This document shows positions 6,168-13,353 of a DNA stretch of 17,878 nt, in pieces. Numbering within the stretch: position 1 is the first letter of the stretch; each line of letters opens with the position of its first letter. Origin of the DNA: JBCBWG01 sp964579305 (GTDB lineage: Bacteria > Pseudomonadota > Alphaproteobacteria > Rhizobiales > Hyphomicrobiaceae); NCBI GenBank assembly GCA_964579305.1, contig CAZOGY010000079.1, forward strand, positions 1 to 17,878. Reading direction: 5' to 3'. The position numbers and the translations under genes were made by a program. The notes under the pieces are model-generated. The model searched no databases, was not told where the DNA came from, and worked only from the letters and a program-made list of their open reading frames with translations.

Positions 6168-6224
6168 GATTGGCGAGGGTGGCGCGCTGCGGGATGGTTG
6201 CGGTGGCGACACAGGAATATGGTC

Positions 6225-7070
6225 ATGGATGTCACGCTCGCGCGCACGCTTTTGACGATTGTCGACACCGGCAGTTTCAAAGCCGCGGCGGATCGCTTGC
6301 ATATCACCCAGTCAACTGTGAGCGCGCGTGTGCGCACGCTGGAGACCGCGCTCGGGCGTCGTCTGCTTGACCGTTCAAAGGCCGGGATCGCGCTGACGCC
6401 GGCTGGCGAACAGTTCTATCGGCATGCGACCGCGCTCGTGCGGATCTGGACGCAGGCGCAGCTCGAGGTTGCCGTCGCGTCGGCAGATGGGACGCATCTT
6501 GGTGTCGGTGGCCAGATCAGTTTGTGGGACGGGTTATTGCTGCCGTGGGTCTCATGGATGCGGTCGGCGCATCCCGAAATCGCGGTGACGGCGCGGGTTG
6601 GCGGTTCTGCCGAACTGGTCGACCGCATCACCGAAGGCTCGCTTGACTTGGCGGCCGTCTACCGCGGCCAGCAACGGCCAGGACTGGTTTTTGAGCATCT
6701 GTTCGATGAGGAGATCGTGCTTGTCACCAGTGGCGAGTCCGGGGTGCGGCGCCCGGATGCGAATTATGTCCTCGTGAATTGGGGGGCTGAGTTTTTGGCC
6801 GATCATGGCGAGGCGTTTCCCGATCTGGCGCGCAGCGGGTTGCACTTGGACCTCGGCGTGCTCGGGATCGGGTTCTTGCTGGAAAACCGCGCTTCGGGAT
6901 ATTTTCCGCGACGCGTGGCAAAGCCGCTTGTCATGCAAGGCCGATTAGCGATTGCGGAAAAAGCGCCGCGCTTTGTCTATCCAGTGTATCTCACGTACCC
7001 CGAATTATTGGACAGTGGTTTGGTCGCGCCGCTAATCGCGCAATTGCGCGCGATCGCAGATGGCGAGTAA
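6225..7070 (+). CDS. LysR-family transcriptional regulator
   Basis: The 281-aa product has the LysR winged helix-turn-helix at residues 1-60 (TLLTIVDTGSFKAAADRLHITQSTVSARVRTLE, quoted here only by its core TGSFKAAADRL and QSTVSARV) and a substrate-binding domain from about 88 to the end. The effector is unknown. ATG 6225 is preferred over 6219 because AGGAA at 6213-6217 is 7 bases from it but only 1 base from the earlier ATG. The frame is open back to 6018, but that extension does not look like a LysR N-terminus. The gene lies divergent from a small exported protein and ends 14 bases before repeat copy B. It occupies the place next to ilvB where ilvH would often be found. Confidence 0.93.
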   Translation: MDVTLARTLLTIVDTGSFKAAADRLHITQSTVSARVRTLETALGRRLLDRSKAGIALTPAGEQFYRHATALVRIWTQAQLEVAVASADGTHLGVGGQISLWDGLLLPWVSWMRSAHPEIAVTARVGGSAELVDRITEGSLDLAAVYRGQQRPGLVFEHLFDEEIVLVTSGESGVRRPDANYVLVNWGAEFLADHGEAFPDLARSGLHLDLGVLGIGFLLENRASGYFPRRVAKPLVMQGRLAIAEKAPRFVYPVYLTYPELLDSGLVAPLIAQLRAIADGE

Positions 7071-7083
7071 CGATCGCGGTTCG

Positions 7084-7252
7084 TTAATGCAAGTCGCATC
7101 CAATCGGATTCACGCCCCAAGGCCGCAAAGCGGCCCGGGCCGTCGATGTTCGTGTTCGAAACATCGACACGAAAACGGCCCGCCCCCGGGGAGGCCCAGC
7201 GGCCCGTGAGCGCAACAGAGCCAAAAGCCAGGCGCATTTCATGCGACACGCT
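7084..7252 (+). repeat. Dispersed intergenic repeat, copy B
   Basis: This copy is very similar to 12398-12565 and, inverted, to 3371-3505. The ends share GTCGCAT in opposite orientation (7093-7099 and the complement near 7241-7247), as short imperfect terminal inverted repeats. Inside is a perfect 9-bp stem, GTCGATGTT (7142-7150) with AACATCGAC (7160-7168). The copy begins 14 bases after the lysR stop codon. Confidence 0.88.
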
Positions 7253-7341
7253 CTAGGCGCCATCGGTCGCCAAAAACTATTCGCAGCAGCGTTTGGAAGC
7301 GCTTTTGGACTGGGTCAAAGCGCCCTCTGCCCGCCGGCTCG

Positions 7342-7408
7342 TGTTGCGTCATTTGCGTTTGCTCGCCTGCCTCGCCGCAAGCGGGAAGCAAACGTCAATG
7401 ACGCAACA
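7342..7408. repeat. Long near-perfect inverted repeat downstream of ilvB
   Basis: The arms at 7342-7363 and 7387-7408 are 22 bases each and complementary at 20 positions, around a 23-base loop. The outer part TGTTGCGTCATT is perfect for 12 bp and the inner CGTTTGCT for 8 bp. The repeat starts 37 bases past the ilvB stop on that gene's transcript. No T tract follows on either strand, so it may be an mRNA-stabilising or attenuating hairpin rather than a classical terminator. Confidence 0.85.
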
Positions 7409-7421
7409 TTAGTAACATGAC

Positions 7422-7443
7422 GATCGGATATTGATCGGATATT
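7422..7443. repeat. Tandem pair of GATCGGATATT
   Basis: Two identical 11-base units, 7422-7432 and 7433-7443, stand head to tail two bases short of the ilvB stop codon complement. They may be a slippage duplication or a protein-binding site. Confidence 0.8.
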
Positions 7444-7445
7444 GC

Positions 7446-9212
7446 CTAGACTAATTCTCGGCCCTTTGCGTCAATAACGCTTCCGATTTCTTCATCGGCA
7501 ACTTCGTCGCCGAGCAGCATTTCGTTATGCGCTTTGCCAGATGGGATCATCGGGAAGCAGTTTTCCAGATTGGCGACGCGGCAATCAAAGAACACTGGGC
7601 CTGGCGTATCGATCATGCGCTGAATGGCGCCGTCGAGTTCAGAGGGCTTGTCGCAGATGATGCCGGTCCAGCCATAAGCTTCTGCAAGCTTCACGAAGTC
7701 GGGCAATGATTCGGTGTAGCTTTCAGAATAGCGGTTGCCGTGAAGAAGTTGCTGCCATTGGCGCACCATGCCCATGTACTGGTTATTCAGCACGAAGACC
7801 TTGACCGGCAGATGGTATTGAACGGCCGTTGAAGCTTCCTGGATATTCATCAGGATGGACGCGTCGCCGGTGATGCATAAAACAAGTGCGTCGGGATGTG
7901 CGCGCTGCACGCCGATGGCGGCTGGGAGTCCATACCCCATCGTGCCAAGCCCACCGGATGTCATCCAGCGGTTCGGCTCATCGAAGTGATAAAACTGCGC
8001 AGCCCACATCTGGTGTTGGCCGACGTCGGTCGTCACGTACGAGTTGCGGTCTTTGCTGAGTTCATAGATGCGTTCCACCGCGTATTGCGGCTGAATAAAG
8101 CTGTCTGATCCGCGATAGGCGAGCGACTTTCGCGCCCGCCACTGGTCGATTTGCTTCCACCACGCTTTGCGTGCGCTCTTGTCGATTGCAGGTGCTTTGC
8201 GTTTCCAAACCGTCAGCATATCTTCCAGAACGTAAGCAACGTCGCCGACGATCGGAATATCGACGCGCACATTCTTGTTGATTGAAGAAGGGTCGATATC
8301 GATATGGATCTTGCGGGAATTCGGCGAGAAGCCATCGAGCCGTCCCGTAATCCGATCGTCAAAACGTGCGCCAACGCAGACCATGACATCGCAATCATGC
8401 ATCGTCATGTTGGCTTCGTAGGTGCCGTGCATGCCAAGCATGCCGAGCCATTGTTTGTCGGAGGCCGGATACGAGCCAAGACCCATCAATGTCGACGTGA
8501 TTGGAAAGCCGGTAAGTTTGACGAATTCGCGCAAAAGGGCGGAGGCTTGCGGGCCTGAATTGATAACACCGCCGCCGGTATAGAATACCGGTTTTTTGGC
8601 GCTTGCGATCAAGTCGACGGCGGCCTCAATGGCAGTCATCTCGGCCTTGAGTTTCGGCTTATAGGTTTTGTGCTCGATATTCGACGAGCCGATATAGCCG
8701 CCAGTCGCAAACTGAACATCTTTCGGAATATCGACGACCACTGGGCCCGGGCGGCCGGATTTGGCCACGTAAAAGGCTTCGTGCAGGACCCGCGCGAGAT
8801 CATTGACGTCACGCACAAGATAATTGTGCTTGGTGCACGAGCGGGTGATGCCGACCGTGTCGCACTCCTGGAATGCGTCGGAGCCGATCAGGTGGGTTGG
8901 GACCTGGCCGGTGATACAAACGATGGGAATGGAATCCATCAGCGCGTCGGTCAGTCCCGTCACGCAGTTCGTGGCGCCCGGGCCGGACGTGACGAGGACA
9001 ACGCCGACTTTGCCGGTTGCGCGCGCGTAGCCTTCAGCGGCGTGGACGGCGCCGCCCTCCTGCCGCACCAGCACGTGGCGGACAGCTTCTTGCTGGAACA
9101 CCTCGTCGTAGATGGGAAGCACCGCGCCGCCGGGGTAGCCGAAAACCGTATCGACGCCTTGCTCGGCCAGCGCCGTGACAACCATGTTTGCGCCGGTCAT
9201 CATTCGTGCCAT
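7446..9212 (-). CDS. ilvB: Acetolactate (acetohydroxyacid) synthase, catalytic subunit
   Basis: This enzyme condenses pyruvate with pyruvate or 2-oxobutyrate in the first common step of valine, leucine and isoleucine synthesis, using thiamine diphosphate, Mg2+ and FAD. The 588-aa product shows the N-terminal ThDP-activating Glu52 (VRQEGGAVHAAEGYAR), the central FAD-binding domain and a C-terminal ThDP motif, GDASILMNIQE ending in VLNNQYMGM. ATG 9212 is preferred to the upstream TTG at 9221 because GGGGAG lies nine bases before the ATG and abuts the TTG. It lies 141 bases downstream of miaA on the same strand. The regulatory subunit gene ilvH/ilvN, normally directly downstream, is absent: the next 375 bases hold repeats and then a gene on the opposite strand. 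Confidence 0.97.
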   Translation of the reverse strand: MARMMTGANMVVTALAEQGVDTVFGYPGGAVLPIYDEVFQQEAVRHVLVRQEGGAVHAAEGYARATGKVGVVLVTSGPGATNCVTGLTDALMDSIPIVCITGQVPTHLIGSDAFQECDTVGITRSCTKHNYLVRDVNDLARVLHEAFYVAKSGRPGPVVVDIPKDVQFATGGYIGSSNIEHKTYKPKLKAEMTAIEAAVDLIASAKKPVFYTGGGVINSGPQASALLREFVKLTGFPITSTLMGLGSYPASDKQWLGMLGMHGTYEANMTMHDCDVMVCVGARFDDRITGRLDGFSPNSRKIHIDIDPSSINKNVRVDIPIVGDVAYVLEDMLTVWKRKAPAIDKSARKAWWKQIDQWRARKSLAYRGSDSFIQPQYAVERIYELSKDRNSYVTTDVGQHQMWAAQFYHFDEPNRWMTSGGLGTMGYGLPAAIGVQRAHPDALVLCITGDASILMNIQEASTAVQYHLPVKVFVLNNQYMGMVRQWQQLLHGNRYSESYTESLPDFVKLAEAYGWTGIICDKPSELDGAIQRMIDTPGPVFFDCRVANLENCFPMIPSGKAHNEMLLGDEVADEEIGSVIDAKGRELV

Positions 9213-9353
9213 CGCGCTCAACTCCCCGCTTCGGGCCCGCCCAAACTTGCATTTTGCGCCTAACGCGGCGCCTGCCTCAGCAGCACGTCGCGCGCGCCGG
9301 CGCAGACGTCACCGGCCTGGTGCGCTGCCGCCGAGGCTTAGTGAGAGTGCGGG

Positions 9354-10313
9354 TTAGCGGTGTGGTCTGAGTGCGTCAACCGCATCGCGCACGAATGATG
9401 CTTCAAGGGCCTGCGATATTTCCAAATCGGAAAAATCTAGACAGTCCCACGCAATCATATATCGCCGTAGCCATGTGAGCTGCCGTTTGATGTACTGCCT
9501 TGTCTCAGCTTGGCCGGCCGCGATTGCCGCTTCCAAACCGATTTTACCGGACAGGTGCGCTGCCAATGCGCGGACGCCGAGGGCGCGAATGGCGGGAACC
9601 TGCGGGTCCAGATCCAGGGTCATTAGGGCGGCAACTTCGTCCAGCGCGCCGGACCGCACCATCTCCTGGAAGCGCTGGTCTGCGCGCGCGTGCAAGGCCT
9701 CGCGATCGCGCGTCACGACGATTCGCGCTTTGATGGCATGAGCCGGCACCACAGGTTGGCCAGGCTCCGCCTGCCACTGCGCTAGAGAGCGGCCGGTTGC
9801 ATCGATAACCTCAAGGGCGCGCACGAGGCGCTGTCGATCCGTCGCCACCAGCCGTGCGGCCATGACGGGATCGCGCGCGCGCAGTTCCGACGCAAGTTCA
9901 CCAGGCGACGCCGCATCGGCAAATGCGCGCCAGCGTGCGCGCACCGCGTCTGGGATTGGCGGGATCGGCGACAAACCCTGTGTCAACACATTGAAGTAGA
10001 GACCCGTGCCGCCAACGAAGATCGCTGCGCGGCCGGCCTTCCGGCACGATGCGAGCGCGCCAATGGCATCTTCGGCGAACCGACCAGCCGAATAGGCCTC
10101 GCGCGCTGGAACATGTCCGTAATTCAAGTGCGGCACGCGGGCTTCGTCGGCAGAAGATGGCCGTGCCGTCAGCACCTGCAGTTCGCTATAAACCTGCATG
10201 CTGTCAGCGTTGATGATTGTTGCGTCAACGCGTTCGGCAAGCGCCATTGCGAAGGCTGACTTGCCACTGGCGGTGGGACCTGCGATGAGGGCCACCGGCG
10301 GGCTTTGCTCCAC
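9354..10313 (-). CDS. miaA: tRNA dimethylallyltransferase
   Basis: MiaA transfers the dimethylallyl group of DMAPP to N6 of adenosine 37 in tRNAs that read codons starting with U, the first step toward ms2i6A. The 319-aa product has the P-loop GPTASGKS (residues 12-19), the catalytic Asp37 in NADSMQVY, the GGTGLYF substrate-binding motif (about 99-105) and the conserved C-terminal RQYIKRQLTWLRR. The start is GTG at 10313, with AGGAGG about seven bases upstream. It is divergent from serB, with only 38 bases between start codons. The neighbourhood serB/miaA/ilvB is familiar in Hyphomicrobiales. Confidence 0.97.
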   Translation of the reverse strand: MEQSPPVALIAGPTASGKSAFAMALAERVDATIINADSMQVYSELQVLTARPSSADEARVPHLNYGHVPAREAYSAGRFAEDAIGALASCRKAGRAAIFVGGTGLYFNVLTQGLSPIPPIPDAVRARWRAFADAASPGELASELRARDPVMAARLVATDRQRLVRALEVIDATGRSLAQWQAEPGQPVVPAHAIKARIVVTRDREALHARADQRFQEMVRSGALDEVAALMTLDLDPQVPAIRALGVRALAAHLSGKIGLEAAIAAGQAETRQYIKRQLTWLRRYMIAWDCLDFSDLEISQALEASFVRDAVDALRPHR

Positions 10314-10351
10314 GCTGTCGCCTCCTCCTGACCGCCCGCGGGATCCCCTGA

Positions 10352-11272
10352 ATGAACGGATTTGCCATCGTCGTCACGACCGCGCCAGACAACGCGGCTG
10401 CTTTGCGCGACAACGCGATCGCGGACGGGCGCGAACGCCGTCTTGCGGACTGGGCGCTCGAAGTCATCGAGCCGGACATGGACGCCCGCCGCGTGCAGGT
10501 CGCGTATCACAACACACAGTTGGACGTCGAATTGTACCTGCCCGGCGAACTGAACGCCGTGCCTTTGGACAATCGCCGCAAACGCATCCTCATTGCCGAT
10601 ATGGAGTCCACGATCATTGAGCAGGAAATGCTCGATGAGCTGGCGGATGTGATCGGGATTCGGGATCGCGTGGCGGAAATTACCGAACGGGCGATGCGGG
10701 GCGAAGTGGACTTTGACACCGCGATCACCGAGCGCGTTGCATTGTTGGGCGGGCTCGACGCGGGCGTCTTGGACGAGGTTGCACGAACGCGACTGAGTTA
10801 CATGCCGGGTGCGCGTGAGCTGGTGGCGACGATGAAGTCACAAGGCGCTTACTGCGCGCTTGTTTCGGGCGGATTTACGTATTTCACGGCGAAGGTGGCG
10901 GCTGAATTGGGCTTTGACGAGCATCGCGCCAATACACTTGAGGTTGCCGATGGCAAGCTCACAGGCCGCGTCGTGCCCCCGATCCTCGGGCGCGATGCCA
11001 AGGTCCGCGCGCTGCATGAGGTTTGCGGCCGGCTCGGCTTGTCGGCCGCAGACGCCGTTGCGGTCGGCGATGGCGCCAACGATCTTGGCATGCTCGAGGC
11101 GGCCGGACTTGGCGTCGCCTATCGCGCAAAACCACAAGTACGTGAGCGCATGGCGATCCACGACACCGGTGCGGTGGTCAACCATTGTGATCTGCGCGCA
11201 TTGCTCTATTTGCAGGGCTTGAGTTCAGCCGACGTCGTGCACAACGCAGCCGCGCCCGCCCGCACGAACTGA
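10352..11272 (+). CDS. serB: Phosphoserine phosphatase (HAD family), with DxE in motif I
   Basis: SerB hydrolyses O-phosphoserine in the last step of serine synthesis. The 306-aa product has an N-terminal domain of about 75 residues, then the HAD fold: motif I DMEST (nucleophile Asp83), motif II in LVSGGF, a motif III lysine in DAKVRAL and motif IV GDGANDLGML. The second acidic residue of motif I, usually Asp (DxD), is Glu85 (codon 10604-10606). The remainder, including IIEQEMLDELAD, fits SerB well. The ATG at 10352 has no good Shine-Dalgarno sequence. Only 38 bases separate it from the miaA start, so its promoter must overlap miaA coding sequence or the leader is very short. A gap of 89 bases separates it from the exchanger gene. 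Confidence 0.95.
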   Translation: MNGFAIVVTTAPDNAAALRDNAIADGRERRLADWALEVIEPDMDARRVQVAYHNTQLDVELYLPGELNAVPLDNRRKRILIADMESTIIEQEMLDELADVIGIRDRVAEITERAMRGEVDFDTAITERVALLGGLDAGVLDEVARTRLSYMPGARELVATMKSQGAYCALVSGGFTYFTAKVAAELGFDEHRANTLEVADGKLTGRVVPPILGRDAKVRALHEVCGRLGLSAADAVAVGDGANDLGMLEAAGLGVAYRAKPQVRERMAIHDTGAVVNHCDLRALLYLQGLSSADVVHNAAAPARTN

Positions 11273-11361
11273 CACAATCCGCGCGTCAGGCCGCCGGCCG
11301 TCCCTCGCAGAAGCGAACGGGCGCAGGCGGTCTCCCGCGCCCAGATGGACCGGCCTTAGCG

Positions 11362-12369
11362 ATGACACTTCCCGTGATCTTGATGCTGCTTTTTGGCTTT
11401 GCGCTGCTGTTGTTTGGCGGCGAGTTGCTGGTGCGTGGGTCTGTCGATGCGGCCTCCCGCCTCGGTGTGTCCAAGCTCATCATTGGCATCACGCTGGTGG
11501 GCTTTGGCACGTCGATGCCGGAGATGGTGACAAGCATTCAGGCGGTTTATGCCGACGCACCGGGTATCGCAGTTGGCAATTTCGTCGGCTCAAACATTGC
11601 CAATATCTTGCTTGTTCTGGGTACGGCGGCACTCGTTGCAACGGTTCCGGTCGGCAAGGCGGTTTCTGCGCGCGATGGCTATATGGTGCTGGGCGTGACG
11701 GTGTTGTTTGCAGTGATCTGCCTGACCATTCCGTTCGATCGCGTCGTCGGAATCGCATTTCTGGTGCTTCTCGCGCTTTATCTGATGTTGGCGGTGCGCC
11801 AGGATCGCAGGAGCATGATTGCCGCGGCTGAGGCTGACGTTGCAGGGCCCGATACGGATAACGGTCGCGATGCCATTGCCCAGCGTTCGGGCGCGGTAGC
11901 GGTGGCCTGGGCCATCATGATTGCTGTGGTTGGCATGGCCATGGTGATCGGCGGCGGCCACTTTGTTGTGCGGGCCGCGATCGATCTTGCAAACACGATC
12001 GGTGTGCCAGAACACGTTATCGGCCTGACGATCGTTGCCATCGGGACGTCTTTGCCGGAACTGGCTACCGTGCTGGTCGCGGCAGCGCGCGGTCAGTCTG
12101 AGATCGGCGTTGGCAACCTTTTGGGTTCCAATCTCTTCAATATCCTTGCGATTGGCGGTATGACGGCGACCCTTGCGCCACGGCCGGTGGCCATTCCAGG
12201 TCATATTGCGACGGTCGACAATGCGGTGATGCTGGCAGCAACCGGCGCGCTTCTCTATTTCGCCTGGAATGGAGATCGCGTGACGCGGCTTGAGGGTGGT
12301 TTGCTGCTCGCCGCGTACATCGCTTATACCACGATGCTATATATGAACTCTGGCGTTACGCTTGCGTGA
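11362..12369 (+). CDS. Calcium/sodium antiporter (CaCA family, YrbG-like)
   Basis: The 335-aa inner-membrane protein has about ten hydrophobic segments in two homologous halves, joined by a polar loop at about 147-178. The two alpha repeats that bind the ion are clear: GFGTSMPE (Glu54) with VGNFVGSNIANIL (about 71-83), and AIGTSLPE (Glu233) with VGNLLGSNLFNIL (about 250-262). The family exchanges Ca2+ for Na+ (or H+), usually to expel Ca2+; the coupling ion cannot be read from sequence. The ATG at 11362 fits the first transmembrane segment. It may be co-transcribed with serB (89 bases apart). Repeat copy C begins 28 bases after its stop codon. Confidence 0.95.
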   Translation: MTLPVILMLLFGFALLLFGGELLVRGSVDAASRLGVSKLIIGITLVGFGTSMPEMVTSIQAVYADAPGIAVGNFVGSNIANILLVLGTAALVATVPVGKAVSARDGYMVLGVTVLFAVICLTIPFDRVVGIAFLVLLALYLMLAVRQDRRSMIAAAEADVAGPDTDNGRDAIAQRSGAVAVAWAIMIAVVGMAMVIGGGHFVVRAAIDLANTIGVPEHVIGLTIVAIGTSLPELATVLVAAARGQSEIGVGNLLGSNLFNILAIGGMTATLAPRPVAIPGHIATVDNAVMLAATGALLYFAWNGDRVTRLEGGLLLAAYIAYTTMLYMNSGVTLA

Positions 12370-12397
12370 AGCGCGCCGCCACTGCCTGCGCATGTGC

Positions 12398-12565
12398 TTA
12401 ATGCATGTTGCATCCAGCCGGATTCACGCCCCAAGGCCGCAAAGCGGCTCGGGCCATCGATGTTCGTGTTCGAAACATCGACACGAAATCGGCCCGCCCC
12501 CGCGGAGGGCCAACGGCCCGTGAGCGCAACAGAGCTGAGGCGAGGCGCATTTCATGCGACACGCT
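12398..12565 (+). repeat. Dispersed intergenic repeat, copy C
   Basis: It is nearly identical over its length to copy B, including the internal hairpin (TCGATGTT at 12457-12464 with AACATCGA at 12474-12481). Like the other copies it has its TTAATGCA end next to the stop codon of the upstream gene, here the antiporter. Confidence 0.88.
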
Positions 12566-12760
12566 TGTGTGGGATAGTTGTTGAGGGCTTCGTTCGTGAT
12601 GGGGCGAGGCATCGGCGGGCCCATCAATGCGTCACGGGGCTTTGGTCGGTCCCGAGCGCATCAGGTTTTTGGCGGAACTGCGAGCACCGAATTATGCAGC
12701 AACCATCAATAACCGAGATCATCGCGGTTGAGCGCGCGTAGTCCTGAAATGACCTTGCGT
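12566..12760. other. Intergenic stretch, nothing recognised
   Basis: No credible gene, promoter or canonical terminator is seen. CCTGAA (12743-12748) and TTCAGG (12760-12765) could form a weak hairpin around the lipoprotein stop codon, but no T tract follows. Confidence 0.5.
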
Positions 12761-13231
12761 TCAGGTCTTTGGTTTTGCGCGCGATAGTCCATGCCGCTGG
12801 AGGCAGGTGCCATAGGCGCGATCCATGTCGTCGCCGAAGCCATGCTTTTTAAACGCGGATTTGAAGCACGAGACGTGCACGCGCTTTTGCGCAGCTTGAT
12901 CGAGTTTCTTGCGACGGGGCCGCTGTTTGCGAGGTCCGGCAATGGCGCGGTTCCCGGAGATCTCGTCCGTGGTTGCAGCGGAAGCGCGCAGCTCGGTCGA
13001 TTTGGTTTCGGTCGCCGTCGCGCTTGCCGTCCGTGTCTTGCGCTTTTTGGCGTCATCCGCGCCGGTATCAGCGACCTTGGCCCCTTTCTCGCCGGCACCG
13101 ACCGCTTTCGGCGCGGTACCGGCAGCACCGAACGGTGACAAGCTTGCACAGCCCGTCATGAGGATGGCCGCCGACCCTAAGAGAAAGGCAATTCCGCTGA
13201 AGCGGATCGAGGCACGTGATTTCGCCGCCAT
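12761..13231 (-). CDS. Small predicted lipoprotein with Lys/Arg-rich middle and two C-terminal cysteines
   Basis: The 156-aa product starts MAAKSRASIRFSGIAFLLG and carries a lipobox-like LMTGC, with Cys28 as the probable lipidated residue; Met at -3 is less usual than Leu. Residues 45-130 are low-complexity, rich in Ala, Lys, Thr and Arg, and probably disordered. The last 30 residues form a compact basic segment with two cysteines 21 residues apart (SCFKSAFKKHGFGDD...YGTC), possibly a disulfide-linked helical hairpin. I do not recognise the family. ATG 13231 is preferred to an in-frame start at 13288 because the signal sequence follows it directly. It lies 122 bases behind the Atm1-type exporter on the same strand and may share its transcript. 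Confidence 0.7.
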   Translation of the reverse strand: MAAKSRASIRFSGIAFLLGSAAILMTGCASLSPFGAAGTAPKAVGAGEKGAKVADTGADDAKKRKTRTASATATETKSTELRASAATTDEISGNRAIAGPRKQRPRRKKLDQAAQKRVHVSCFKSAFKKHGFGDDMDRAYGTCLQRHGLSRAKPKT

Positions 13232-13353
13232 CTCGGAGCGGTCGTGCCGCACTTGTCCTAACCGCACCGCCAATTCGCCGGCCCCCAATACGCCACACGC
13301 GATCTCGAAGCGATCGCTGCCCCAACTCCAGCCAAGCGCGTAAGCTTGATTGT

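Noticed and set aside
9213..9353. Possible leader peptide attenuator upstream of ilvB
   Set aside because: No short frame with runs of Leu, Ile or Val codons and no terminator/antiterminator pair with a T tract was found.
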